Notes under the pieces: generated by a model
The model's database searches: none
Told to the model about the DNA's origin: nothing
What the model saw: the letters and a program-made list of their open reading frames with translations, nothing else
Shown: piece by piece, positions 1-8,299 of the stretch
Layout of the letters: each line of letters starts with the position of its first letter
Position numbering within the stretch: the first letter of the stretch is position 1
Position numbers and translations under genes: made by a program
Assembly (NCBI GenBank): GCA_964544055.1
Contig: CAZJAA010000034.1
Coordinates: 1-36,939, forward strand
Direction: 5' to 3'
Source of the DNA: SIG299 sp964544055
GTDB lineage: Bacteria > Bacillota > Clostridia > Lachnospirales > Lachnospiraceae
Length of the DNA stretch: 36,939 nt

Positions 1-56
1 AGCATAAGGTCGAACATCCTTGTGAAAAAAGTGTAAACCAATATTGACAATATCAG
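1..56. mobile_element. Terminus of an insertion sequence running off the left edge
   Basis: Positions 1-56 are the reverse complement of 36878-36933 with a single mismatch (position 50); the first 49 bases match exactly. The match stops at position 56. That is also where the homology of the neighbouring toxin relic stops in mid-gene, so the element boundary is placed there. The tip, read outward on the minus strand, begins TGATATTGTCAATATTGG. The transposase lies outside the window and the family could not be identified. Confidence 0.6.
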
Positions 57-265
57 TTTATACGACGATATTTTAACTGATGCAATCTTGGATTATCACA
101 CAATTATAAACTTCCTGCTACATGTCTTAAACTTTCAATTGTCGCATCATAATCATTCAGCACATTTTCTGCCGCCTGCAAGCTTTTCTTCTCAAAAATC
201 AGATACTTGATAAAGCACTCCAAAGCTTCTTCAGCGTCTCTTGTTACTACCACCTTATAATCCAT
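57..265 (-). pseudogene. RelE/ParE-type toxin remnant, nonsense-mutated and cut by an insertion sequence
   Basis: From an ATG at 265 the minus strand reads MDYKVVVTRDAEEALECF and continues to a TAA at 104-106. Past that stop the same frame continues with CDNPRLHQLKYRRIN, which resembles the middle of RelE/ParE superfamily toxins of Clostridia. There the residue expected at the stop is Lys, so AAA to TAA would explain it. The homology ends at the Asn codon (56-58), exactly at the insertion-sequence boundary, and the C-terminal half is missing. The start overlaps the end of the antitoxin remnant, the usual antitoxin-toxin arrangement. Family assignment is from recalled family sequences, not a search. 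Confidence 0.6.
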
Positions 266-524
266 ACTTTTCCCTCATATCATGTGATACATCATAAGCA
301 TCTTTATACATTACTTGTGCTGCATGTTCGCATGCTTTCTCTAACTTTTCAAGCATTTCAACCTCTGATAATGCCTTATATGGATTTTCGCTTATCTTTT
401 TTATCTCAAACAGAAATCCATTTACAGCTAATGCCTGTGTCAAAAACATACGGATTGCAGTTGTTGTATCTGTACCTAAATCTTTAAATAATTCATCTGA
501 TTATGCTTTTAAATCATCATCCAC
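255..524 (-). pseudogene. RelB/DinJ-type antitoxin remnant with an in-frame stop
   Basis: The minus-strand frame reads VDDDLKA, then TAA at 501-503, then SDELFKDLGTDTTTAIRMFL and on to MREKYGL at 255. Similarity to RelB/DinJ antitoxins (ribbon-helix-helix N-terminus, TTAIxxFL core, FEIKK segment) runs straight through the stop, which probably replaces a Gln codon (CAA to TAA). An ATG at 449 could still give a 64-residue C-terminal piece that lacks the DNA-binding half. Upstream, the frame continues without a break into Fic-like sequence instead of an antitoxin N-terminus. Confidence 0.6.
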
Positions 525-671
525 TCTTATCCATTGTTCAAAGTTTCCACTTCTTCTAACTTCACTAATTCGATCATAATATTCTATCTGGTTCTTTTTC
601 AAAAAATAGGATATATAAATGACCGGTTTAGCAAGCAACCCCTGCTCCATCAGATAAAGGAGTATCAAATT
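525..671 (-). pseudogene. C-terminal remnant of a Fic family protein, fused in frame to the antitoxin remnant
   Basis: The minus-strand frame reads NLILLYLMEQGLLAKPVIY, then ISYFLKKNQIEYYDRISEVR, then RSGNFEQWIR. This matches the recalled C-terminal part of Fic (AMP-transferase) proteins of Firmicutes, the region after the HPFxxGNGR motif. The Fic motif itself is absent, and a stop at 672-674 closes the frame upstream. The sequence passes directly into the antitoxin at about position 525, so a deletion appears to have joined two genes. No start codon with a ribosome binding site is visible. Non-functional remnant. Confidence 0.5.
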
Positions 672-770
672 TCAAAAAGACATTATGTTTTTGAAATAAA
701 GTCTTTTGAATACTAATTCTTAATTTCAAAAAGTTTTTTTCACAAACGGGCGAATATATCTGCCTATTTC
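672..770. other. Spacer without a recognisable gene
   Basis: About 100 AT-rich bases between the Fic remnant and the spoIVB stop codon. I see no stable hairpin that would terminate spoIVB. In many Clostridia spo0A would lie here; it does not. Confidence 0.5.
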
Positions 771-2048
771 TTAATTATGCTCTAACATGTTTTCTATAAA
801 TATGCCATATCCTCTCGTCGGATCATTGACGAGGACATGTGTAACAGCCCCCACAATCTTTCCGTCCTGCAAAATCGGGCTGCCGCTCATTCCCTGCACA
901 ATACCGCCTGTCTTTTTTAACAATTTCTCATCTGTAATCCGAATTACAAGACCTTTATTATCGTTGGTACGTCCGAGTTCAATACGTTCAATCTCAATTT
1001 CGTATTCCTGTATCTGCGAATCGACCTGGCAGAGTATAGTTGCTGTTCCAAGCTTAATATCTTGTTTTAAAGCAACCGGAATTGCCTTTTGGGTATCGAG
1101 CATTCCTAGCTTCATCTGCCCATAAATTCCTTTACCGCAATTTTCCGTGATTTCTCCTATCGTACTGATGCCGGACTGCCGGATAATACCAATAATTTCA
1201 CCAGGAGTTCCATTCTTTCCTTTAACAACACTCAGCACCTCTGCATCATATAACCCTCCGCTGCCTATTTCCATTAAAAGACCGGTATCAACATCCGTGA
1301 TTCCATGTCCCAATGCGCCAAATTTTCCATTTCCCATAACATAAGTAAGGGTACCTATTCCTTGTGCATCCGTACGAATCCAGACACCCAGTTTATACTT
1401 GCCGGAATAATCCTGCACCGGTTGTACGGTCACCTTTATCAGTTCTTCTTCTCGTTTCACAAGAAGCTCCAATGGTTCTTCACCAATAGAATCTGTCAGT
1501 TTTTTTCTGCTTATTCCCTGCACTCCATTCAGCCCCATGATATAATCGCCGCTTTTCAAAAGTCCTTTTGCCGGTTCTTCGCTGCTTCCGTCTTTTAAGA
1601 TTACAGAACCTGTTCCAAGCACCATAATTCCATTCGTTTCCACCTGTAATCCAACCACATTTCCGCCAGGAATCACTTCCAGTTCTTCAATGACTTCTAA
1701 AGAAATTTTCTTGATTGGAATAAGTCCGAACAGTTTTAATTGCACGTCATATTCTCCCAAGGATTCCGAGCTTACAGAAAATGGGTTTAATAAATCAATA
1801 TGAATGACCTCTTCGGACAGCGGTTCCTGATTGACATAAAGAACACCTGCTGCTTCTTCTCCGGTAATACTTGCTTTCATTGGGACAGAAAAATCAAAAC
1901 TTTCTTCCTGCCCAAGCAGCAAGCGGATTTCTGAAGGTATATTTACTTTCATCCAATAATATCCGTACAAAAAAAATGCAACAAGACCGACTGCAAGCAC
2001 GGCAAACAGCCAACTTTTTTTCTTCACGTTATGCGATATCTTTTCCAT
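771..2048 (-). CDS. spoIVB: SpoIVB, PDZ-domain serine peptidase of the sigma-K checkpoint
   Basis: Predicted 425-residue peptidase made in the forespore and secreted into the intermembrane space, where the family cleaves SpoIVFA and so releases pro-sigma-K processing. One N-terminal membrane segment is at about residues 14-32, a PDZ-like region at about 125-210, and the S55 peptidase domain at about 225-425. The catalytic motifs GHG (247-249, His248) and GMSGSP (386-391, Ser388) are both present. An in-frame GTG exists at 2063, but GGGAGA lies just upstream of the ATG at 2048, so I chose 2048. recN is upstream, separated by a hairpin terminator, and a forespore-type -10 element precedes the gene. 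spo0A, the usual next gene, is missing. Confidence 0.93.
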   Translation of the reverse strand: MEKISHNVKKKSWLFAVLAVGLVAFFLYGYYWMKVNIPSEIRLLLGQEESFDFSVPMKASITGEEAAGVLYVNQEPLSEEVIHIDLLNPFSVSSESLGEYDVQLKLFGLIPIKKISLEVIEELEVIPGGNVVGLQVETNGIMVLGTGSVILKDGSSEEPAKGLLKSGDYIMGLNGVQGISRKKLTDSIGEEPLELLVKREEELIKVTVQPVQDYSGKYKLGVWIRTDAQGIGTLTYVMGNGKFGALGHGITDVDTGLLMEIGSGGLYDAEVLSVVKGKNGTPGEIIGIIRQSGISTIGEITENCGKGIYGQMKLGMLDTQKAIPVALKQDIKLGTATILCQVDSQIQEYEIEIERIELGRTNDNKGLVIRITDEKLLKKTGGIVQGMSGSPILQDGKIVGAVTHVLVNDPTRGYGIFIENMLEHN

Positions 2049-2089
2049 ATTTTTCTCTCCCACTCATTCTTAACACCATTTTTCTCTGT

Positions 2090-2113
2090 TAGTATGAGTG
2101 GAATAATCACAAA
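2090..2113 (-). promoter_or_regulatory. Possible sigma-G/F promoter of spoIVB
   Basis: The minus strand has CATACTA at 2090-2096, matching the forespore sigma-G -10 consensus CATnnTA. It lies about 40 bases before the SpoIVB start and after the recN terminator. The -35 side is only T-rich (GTTTTA) and matches poorly. Known forespore expression of spoIVB in Bacillus supports the call; the sequence alone is weak. Confidence 0.4.
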
Positions 2114-2141
2114 TAAAACTGAAAACTCTTCCCATGGAAAA

Positions 2142-2199
2142 AGAAAAGAGAATGCAAGCTGTTTGAACTGCTCTTGTTCCGGTTGCATTCCCTTTTTTC
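2142..2199 (-). terminator. Terminator between recN and spoIVB
   Basis: GAATGCAA (minus strand) pairs with TTGCATTC, extended by A-T and G-T pairs, around a roughly 25-base loop, and is followed by a T-rich run. It directly follows the recN stop codon. A T-run also follows on the plus side, but no plus-strand gene needs it. Confidence 0.6.
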
Positions 2200-3882
2200 T
2201 TAATATATTTTTATTTTGTCTGCCAGTAATTTCATTTCTTTTGCATTTTCCACTACAGCTGTAGTGATTTCTGCACCGCCAAGCATACGGGCAAGCTCGG
2301 TATAAATTTCATTTTTTGGAAGTTCCCTAATTGCCGTTTTTGTTCTTCCTTCCTCCACACATTTTTCAATAAGAAAATGTGTATCCGCCATAGCTGCAAT
2401 CTGTGCCAGATGCGTAATACATAATATCTGATGAGTTACACCGATTTGTGCCATTTTTTCTGAAACCATCTGTGCGGTTCTTCCACTGATACCGGTATCA
2501 ATTTCATCAAAAATCAGCGTTGGAATTTCATCCTGCTTGGCAAGCACTGATTTCATTGCAAGCATAATTCTTGACAATTCGCCTCCGGATGCTACTTTGG
2601 TAAGCGGTTTTAAAGCTTCGCCCAGATTCAATGAAATCATAAATTCGCAGGAATCATAACCGGAAGCTGTAAACTGTTCCATTTTTTCAAAAGAAAGTTC
2701 AAACTGTACCGCTGAAAAATTCAAGTCCTGTAAGGCAGCTTTCATAGTTTCCGTCATCTGTTGTGCACTAGTTTGACGTATCGATGATATTTTTTCACAC
2801 AAATCCACGCAGGCAACTTCTGCCTTTTTATAGTTTTTTCGGAGCTTGTCTAAATATGTGTCATAATTATTGTACTTTTCGATTTTTTCAGTACATTCTT
2901 TTTGATATGCCAGCACCGCCTCAATTGTATCACCATATTTTCCTTTCAGCTGGTTTATCACATTTAGACGCTGTTCTACTTCATAAAAACGTTCGCCGGA
3001 GTCTTCCATTTCAGAAACGTAAGACTCTGCCTGACCGTTAAACTCTGAAAGAAGCTCCTGTACACTGTTTAACACAGACTCCATGTTTTGAAGTTCCGCT
3101 GAATACTCTGCCACCTTTGATATGCATCTCTGCGCTCTGGAAACCAGTTCCTCCGCATTATCCTCCGCTTCTTTGGTAAAACGAAGACTGCCGGACACCG
3201 CTTCCAGAATCTGTCTGCTGTTAGATAAAACCATATATTCTTCTTCGAGGTGGGAATCTTCTCCCGGACACAGACTGGCTCTTTCGATTTCCTCAGCTGC
3301 AAAAGTCAAAAAAGACAATTCCCTGTTACGCTCGCCTTCCTCTACGAGTGCACCATCCAGTTCCTGTTTTAACTCTTTCCATTCTTTGTATGCTGCTTCC
3401 AGCTGTTTTGGAAGAAGTCCCAGCTGCTCCTTTGCATAGCGGTCTAAAAATTTAAGATGAAAGCTTTTTTGCATCAGGGAATGATGCTCCTGCTGTCCAT
3501 GAATATCAATCAGAAATCCGGCAATTTCTTTTAAAATTGCTGCTGTTACTGTTTCTCCATTAATTTTGCATACAGATTTTCCGCTGTCCATAATTTTTCG
3601 AGACAACACAAGCCTTCCTTCTTCCGGCATAATATCCTTTTTTTGCAGTTGTTCTACGACCGTAGAGCTCAAATCATCGAAAGTCAGCTCGACCAGGGCG
3701 TATTCTGCGCCCCGACGAATCATATCTTTGGAAACCTTGCCACCGATTGCTGCATTGACCGAATCAATCAGAATGGATTTACCAGCACCAGTTTCTCCTG
3801 TCATAATATTCAGATGCTTGCGGAATTCTACCTCCGTCTCATCAATAATCGCAAAATTTTTTACATGAAGACTTTGTAACAC
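2200..3882 (-). CDS. recN: DNA repair protein RecN (SMC-like ATPase)
   Basis: 560-residue SMC-like ATPase that gathers at double-strand breaks. The Walker A motif GETGAGKS is at residues 29-36. The middle, about 150-400, is rich in Glu, Lys and Leu and fits the coiled-coil arms. The C-terminal head has the ABC signature SGGELSR followed by the Walker B region LIFDEIDTGISG. Length is typical of the family. The start is GTG at 3882, with GAGGAG about 11 bases upstream. The gap to the Ig-like gene upstream is only about 24 bases, so recN probably depends on read-through from it or on a promoter inside it. Terminated at 2142-2199. Confidence 0.96.
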   Translation of the reverse strand: MLQSLHVKNFAIIDETEVEFRKHLNIMTGETGAGKSILIDSVNAAIGGKVSKDMIRRGAEYALVELTFDDLSSTVVEQLQKKDIMPEEGRLVLSRKIMDSGKSVCKINGETVTAAILKEIAGFLIDIHGQQEHHSLMQKSFHLKFLDRYAKEQLGLLPKQLEAAYKEWKELKQELDGALVEEGERNRELSFLTFAAEEIERASLCPGEDSHLEEEYMVLSNSRQILEAVSGSLRFTKEAEDNAEELVSRAQRCISKVAEYSAELQNMESVLNSVQELLSEFNGQAESYVSEMEDSGERFYEVEQRLNVINQLKGKYGDTIEAVLAYQKECTEKIEKYNNYDTYLDKLRKNYKKAEVACVDLCEKISSIRQTSAQQMTETMKAALQDLNFSAVQFELSFEKMEQFTASGYDSCEFMISLNLGEALKPLTKVASGGELSRIMLAMKSVLAKQDEIPTLIFDEIDTGISGRTAQMVSEKMAQIGVTHQILCITHLAQIAAMADTHFLIEKCVEEGRTKTAIRELPKNEIYTELARMLGGAEITTAVVENAKEMKLLADKIKIY

Positions 3883-3906
3883 GAAATGGCATGCTCCTCT
3901 TCTTAA

Positions 3907-6900
3907 TTATTTCTTTTTGTTTGAGGTTACCGTAACCTTACAACGCAATGTTCTGCCATTTACCGTTGCGGTAACATAAGTTGTTCCTGCTTTTCTTGCC
4001 GTAATAATGCCGTTGTTTACTTCACAAATTGTCTGATCTGCCACATCCCAGCGTACTGTACTGGTTGCACCGTCCACGGACAGTCTGGAATACTGGGTAT
4101 ATACCGGAAGCTCCAATGTGGTACGGCTTAATCCAATAACAATTACTTCCACCTGGGTTGTTTTTCCTGAGGTTGTCATTGCTGTCACTGTTGTTGTTCC
4201 TGTTCTATGCGCAGTGATAACTCCGGAGCCGTCCACAGTAGCAATTGCTTCATTTGCGGAGCTCCATGTAACATCATCCGTTGTCGTGGTTGGTTTTACT
4301 GTATAAACAAGTGCTTTTGTTTCTCCGGAAACCAAAACAACCTGTTTGTCGGAAACGGTAATTCCGGTTGCCGGTACCGGCTCAATAACCGTTACATAGC
4401 AACGTGCATATTTTCCGCTGTTATCCTTTGCCTTTGCCCATATCCAGGTAGTTCCCGGATTTAATGCCGTTATCATTCCGTCTGAGTCTACTACAGCCAC
4501 CGTTTCGTCTTCGGAACTGAACAATGCGTCTGTATAGGTGGCATTGCTTGGCTGCACGTCTGCCTTTAAGGACGCTGTATGTCCCTGGATAATTGTCATT
4601 ACGTTATGATTTAAGCGAATCGAGGTTACTTCTCTGACTACGCGGATTTCACAGGTTGCATATGCACCGTACTCATCATCTACCTCGGCACGAATGGTTG
4701 CATATCCGTAATTTACACCGGTAATTTTACCATTTTCATCTACTGTACAGATGCTTTCATCCGAGGATTCCCATAAAATCGGCAGGTTTTCCACAACCTC
4801 ACCGTGGTTGGTTACGGTTGCTTCCAGCACAAGGGTCTTTCCATAACCAAGGCGGTAATTGTCCGGATTAACAGTTACAATCATAGCAGGATCCATAACC
4901 TGAACAAGGCAGAACGCACGATAACCACCGTCTACTGTTTCGCAGGTAATAATTGTAGAGCCTCGGGAAATACCTTCCACTTCACCAAGTGCATTCACGG
5001 TTGCCACATTTTTGTTATAGGAAGTCCACTTTACCTCTTTAATCGTTGGATTAACCGGTTTAAATACCGGGTCAATCTGAAAGATTTCTCCTACGTCAAT
5101 GACTAAATCAGTTGGATCCAGTTCCAGGGAAATCACCGGTTCAAGAACAGTGACCGTACAGTAGGATGTATTTCCGTTCTGTGTTCTGACAGCAATCACT
5201 GCCGTTCCTTCTTTTCTTGCAGTAATCCGTCCTGTAGAGGATACCGTTGCAACACTTGAATTTAAGCTTTCCCAGATTAGGGATGCTTCGGTGCTGTTTG
5301 CCGGAGTAATGGTAACCGCCATGTCAAAATACTCTCCGCGATCCATGGTAAGCTCCGTATAATTCATTTTTACGCCGGTAGCCTTCTGCTTTACAACAAC
5401 CGTACAAATATCATAATACGAGCCATCTTCCAACGACATCAGCATAATCTGCGTTGTACCCGGACCTTTTGCCGTCAACATGCCGGTATCATCTACCGTA
5501 ACAATAGAAGAGTCAAACGACGTCCATTCCACGTCCGGATGTGTTGCATTGGACGGATATACCTGATAGCTTATTCTTCTTGTTTCTCCGGTATACATTT
5601 CTACATCATGGTAATCCAGCTCTACACTTACTACTGCCTTTTCCACAGTAAACGTACAGTATGCTATCAGCAGCGGATTATCGGCAGACTGTGCGGAAAT
5701 TGTTGCCGTGCCGGAATTTTTAAAGGTTACAAGACCGTTCTGATCTACCGTTGCCACTTTGGTATTCTGCGAATCCCAGATTATTTTCTGATTGGTTGTA
5801 TTTTCCGGAGTCAGGGTAGCATACAACTGGTAAGTTTTCTGATTTCTGGATATTGTAACCGCTGTCTGCGACAATTTGATGCCCTTTGCTTCCTGATTTA
5901 CCGTAACCTTGCAGTAGCCAACTACAATATTTTCTGCATTTAAGGCAGTTAAAACGGCCGTACCGCCACTCTTACCCTGAATGGTTACTGTTAAATCGGT
6001 AGAATCCGTAATCTGGAAAATGCTTGTATCTGAGGATAACCAGTGCAGCGTTGTTCCGGCAATACCAGACGGACTCACAGATGCTTTAATTGTTTCGTAC
6101 TCATCAATTTTCAATACCACATTATCCGGAGTCAGTTTTACGCTTGTCACAGCCGGCTGGATATAAATACTACAGGATACTGATTTTTCCACACCGTCAA
6201 TAAGCTGCGACGCCGTAATTTTTACCGGCTTTGTTCCGGTAGCTTTTTTTGCCGTAACCAGACCATTTTCATCTACCGTTGCCAGCTTTTCATCCGAAGA
6301 TTTCCAGGTAATCGGAGCCGTGCGATCCGTTGCATTTACAAGCAGCTGATAGGTTGCTCCGGTGTACATGTTCAGACTTGTGGAGTTTAAGGAAAGCTCA
6401 TCAATGACATAAAATGTATAGGTAACCGACACTACACGATTTCCATGCGGATCATTTGGTGCAAAAATACTGTTCTGAGGACTTGGGCGGTATTTTACCG
6501 TAATCTGAACGCCCTCACTGCTGTTTGTAAGTGCCGTAACGAGACCTGTTTTCGCATCCAGATCCAATACATAAGGTCCATCTACCGAATCTACATAGTC
6601 CACTTCCAGTAATTCAGAAAAACGATCTACCGGCACGTTGGAATTATTCAGAATGCTGAAAGAATCTCCAACGTTCATATATTTTGTCATGCTGCTCAGT
6701 GTAAGGTTGACCGTAATATCAAATGTAACCTTGTTCCAGTCTTCCTCCGCATACAGCCTGTCAGTGGAAGAATAACCGATTACCTTATAGGTTCCGGCTT
6801 TTACTCCGGTAAACTGGATTAATCCGTCGATTTCACTAACCGAATAAGTAAGCAGCGACGTGTCTTTTTGGGAAATTAATTTCTGCGTCTGCGTAGAACC

Positions 6901-7989
6901 ATTATAGGTAACTGCATATACTTCCCACGTCATATTTTTTGCCGGATTACCATTTGTATATAAAGTAAAGCTTTCGCTGGAGGTTGCAAATTCAGTATAG
7001 GAATTGTACTGACTCATAGTGGAACCATACACATTTGTCCCGACAGGCGATACAATAACCGTAAATTCTTCTGCTTTCTGGCTTCCGGTGGTTGGCTTTA
7101 AAGAAATTTTTGCAACACCAGCACCTTTTGGAATAATGGTTCCGGTGGATTCATCCAGTTCAATCACTCCTGCATTTGGCCAGTTCCACTGCATCAGGTT
7201 GCTGTTTACTGTCCGGTTTTCCACACCCTTTAATAAAACCTGATAGGTTTCTGCCTGATTTAAAACAAGAACCTTGTTTTCAGAAGAAATCGTTTTCCAG
7301 TGAGTATCTGAACGGTCAATTTCCATTTTTACATTTACCGTACAGGTAAACGTATAAGAATTTGATTTATTTAACGGATTGCCATTTGCGTCGTATACCG
7401 GTTCCTTTATCTGCACGTTGATGGAAGTCTGACCTGGCGAAACTGCGGTAATTGTAACGTTATAGCCCAGATTTCCTACACCGTTTCTTTCCACTCTGGC
7501 AATTTCCTGATTGGAGGAATCGATACTCACGATTTCAACTCCGGAGTCAAAGCCAATCGGATTGTCATTTTCATCCACTTTCGTAAGCAGAAACATAGTG
7601 GAGCCGGAAATCGTGATTTCATCACCGGTTCTTACAACCTCACCACTACCAGCCGTTGGATTATAGAAAACAAAGCCACCAGCCGCATCCGTAGCTGCCG
7701 TTGTTCCTGCCGTTGTTCCTGCCGTTGTTCCTGCCGTTGTTCCTGCCGTTGTTCCTCCTGTTGTATTGGTTACTTCGGCATTTGCCTTGCGCCATTTATG
7801 ATTTTCCAGATAAGACAGCAGTCCATTTGAAAACAGCGGCTTTTTCGGCTCTTCCTGCTCTTTCTGCACTTCTTCCGCCCAGTTCATGCTGACCTGAGAA
7901 GTCATTTCCGCACTGACATAGCTGTTACCCGCCAATAAACACAATGCCATTAAAAAACTGACTGCTTTTTTTCTATAATTCATTCTCAT
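3907..7989 (-). CDS. Giant secreted protein with tandem bacterial Ig-like (Big2) domains
   Basis: About 1360 residues. The N-terminus MRMNYRKKAVSFLMALCLLA followed by GNSYVSA is a clear signal peptide. A low-complexity Gly-Thr-Thr-Ala linker follows, and then some 9-11 copies of the Big2 pattern W-x-S-(x4)-[VI]-A-T-V-x-x-x-G-x-[IV]-T-A-x-x-x-G-T. No LPxTG sorting signal, transmembrane anchor or SLH domain is visible at the C-terminus, which ends VTVTSNKKK, so anchoring is unknown. The frame extends up to 8094, but AAAGGG before the ATG at 7989 and the signal peptide set the start; ATG 7983 is also possible. Its role may be surface or matrix adhesion, which is inference only. It lies between yebC and recN, an unusual place. 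Confidence 0.85.
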   Translation of the reverse strand: MRMNYRKKAVSFLMALCLLAGNSYVSAEMTSQVSMNWAEEVQKEQEEPKKPLFSNGLLSYLENHKWRKANAEVTNTTGGTTAGTTAGTTAGTTAGTTAATDAAGGFVFYNPTAGSGEVVRTGDEITISGSTMFLLTKVDENDNPIGFDSGVEIVSIDSSNQEIARVERNGVGNLGYNVTITAVSPGQTSINVQIKEPVYDANGNPLNKSNSYTFTCTVNVKMEIDRSDTHWKTISSENKVLVLNQAETYQVLLKGVENRTVNSNLMQWNWPNAGVIELDESTGTIIPKGAGVAKISLKPTTGSQKAEEFTVIVSPVGTNVYGSTMSQYNSYTEFATSSESFTLYTNGNPAKNMTWEVYAVTYNGSTQTQKLISQKDTSLLTYSVSEIDGLIQFTGVKAGTYKVIGYSSTDRLYAEEDWNKVTFDITVNLTLSSMTKYMNVGDSFSILNNSNVPVDRFSELLEVDYVDSVDGPYVLDLDAKTGLVTALTNSSEGVQITVKYRPSPQNSIFAPNDPHGNRVVSVTYTFYVIDELSLNSTSLNMYTGATYQLLVNATDRTAPITWKSSDEKLATVDENGLVTAKKATGTKPVKITASQLIDGVEKSVSCSIYIQPAVTSVKLTPDNVVLKIDEYETIKASVSPSGIAGTTLHWLSSDTSIFQITDSTDLTVTIQGKSGGTAVLTALNAENIVVGYCKVTVNQEAKGIKLSQTAVTISRNQKTYQLYATLTPENTTNQKIIWDSQNTKVATVDQNGLVTFKNSGTATISAQSADNPLLIAYCTFTVEKAVVSVELDYHDVEMYTGETRRISYQVYPSNATHPDVEWTSFDSSIVTVDDTGMLTAKGPGTTQIMLMSLEDGSYYDICTVVVKQKATGVKMNYTELTMDRGEYFDMAVTITPANSTEASLIWESLNSSVATVSSTGRITARKEGTAVIAVRTQNGNTSYCTVTVLEPVISLELDPTDLVIDVGEIFQIDPVFKPVNPTIKEVKWTSYNKNVATVNALGEVEGISRGSTIITCETVDGGYRAFCLVQVMDPAMIVTVNPDNYRLGYGKTLVLEATVTNHGEVVENLPILWESSDESICTVDENGKITGVNYGYATIRAEVDDEYGAYATCEIRVVREVTSIRLNHNVMTIIQGHTASLKADVQPSNATYTDALFSSEDETVAVVDSDGMITALNPGTTWIWAKAKDNSGKYARCYVTVIEPVPATGITVSDKQVVLVSGETKALVYTVKPTTTTDDVTWSSANEAIATVDGSGVITAHRTGTTTVTAMTTSGKTTQVEVIVIGLSRTTLELPVYTQYSRLSVDGATSTVRWDVADQTICEVNNGIITARKAGTTYVTATVNGRTLRCKVTVTSNKKK
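7697..7756 (-). repeat. Five perfect 12-bp tandem repeats coding a Gly-Thr-Thr-Ala linker
   Basis: The plus-strand unit GCCGTTGTTCCT occurs five times without a change, followed by a degenerate sixth unit. Each unit encodes four residues (Gly, Thr, Thr, Ala) between the signal peptide region and the first Ig-like domain. Because 12 is a multiple of 3, slippage would change linker length without breaking the frame. Confidence 0.9.
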
Positions 7990-8150
7990 CCGACCCTTTC
8001 TTTTAAAAATGTTTCTGTATTCCTCCGACAGACATAACTGTCCCTTATCCAATATATCGGCACAATTTACCGTATATATTAGAGAAACACACAAAATCCT
8101 GTTATTATTTTATCGGTAATTTGGGGCAGTTGTGTGTCATTAATATGACA

Positions 8151-8200
8151 AAAAAGCAGAATCCGTTCAAACAGCTTTACTGTTTTATGATTCTGCTTTT
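8151..8200 (-). terminator. Terminator downstream of yebC
   Basis: Read on the minus strand, GCAGAATC pairs with GATTCTGC, with an inner AAACAG/CTGTTT stem, and a TTTTTT run follows. It separates yebC from the Ig-like gene, so the latter should have its own promoter between about 8000 and 8150. I could not pick out a convincing -35/-10 pair there. Confidence 0.75.
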
Positions 8201-8299
8201 CCAGTTTTCTTTTTTTGGGAAACGGTGTGGTTTTCTGACTGTTTCAGCACCTATGTACCGCTTCCGGACTAATAATTCTTCCGCAGGATTGCAGGATAA

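Noticed and set aside
534..716. Plus-strand open frame of 60 codons
   Set aside because: It opposes the Fic/antitoxin homology and has no ribosome binding site.
7701..7892. Plus-strand Leu/Pro/Phe repeat frame
   Set aside because: Antisense image of the 12-bp tandem repeat in the Ig-like gene.
3907..8094. CRISPR-like or duplicated DNA repeats in the Ig-like gene
   Set aside because: The repeats are protein-level Ig-like domains with diverged DNA; only the 12-bp linker repeat is a true DNA repeat.
8000..8150. Promoter of the Ig-like gene
   Set aside because: Several TATATA-like boxes exist but none has a convincing partner at 16-18 bases, so none was called.
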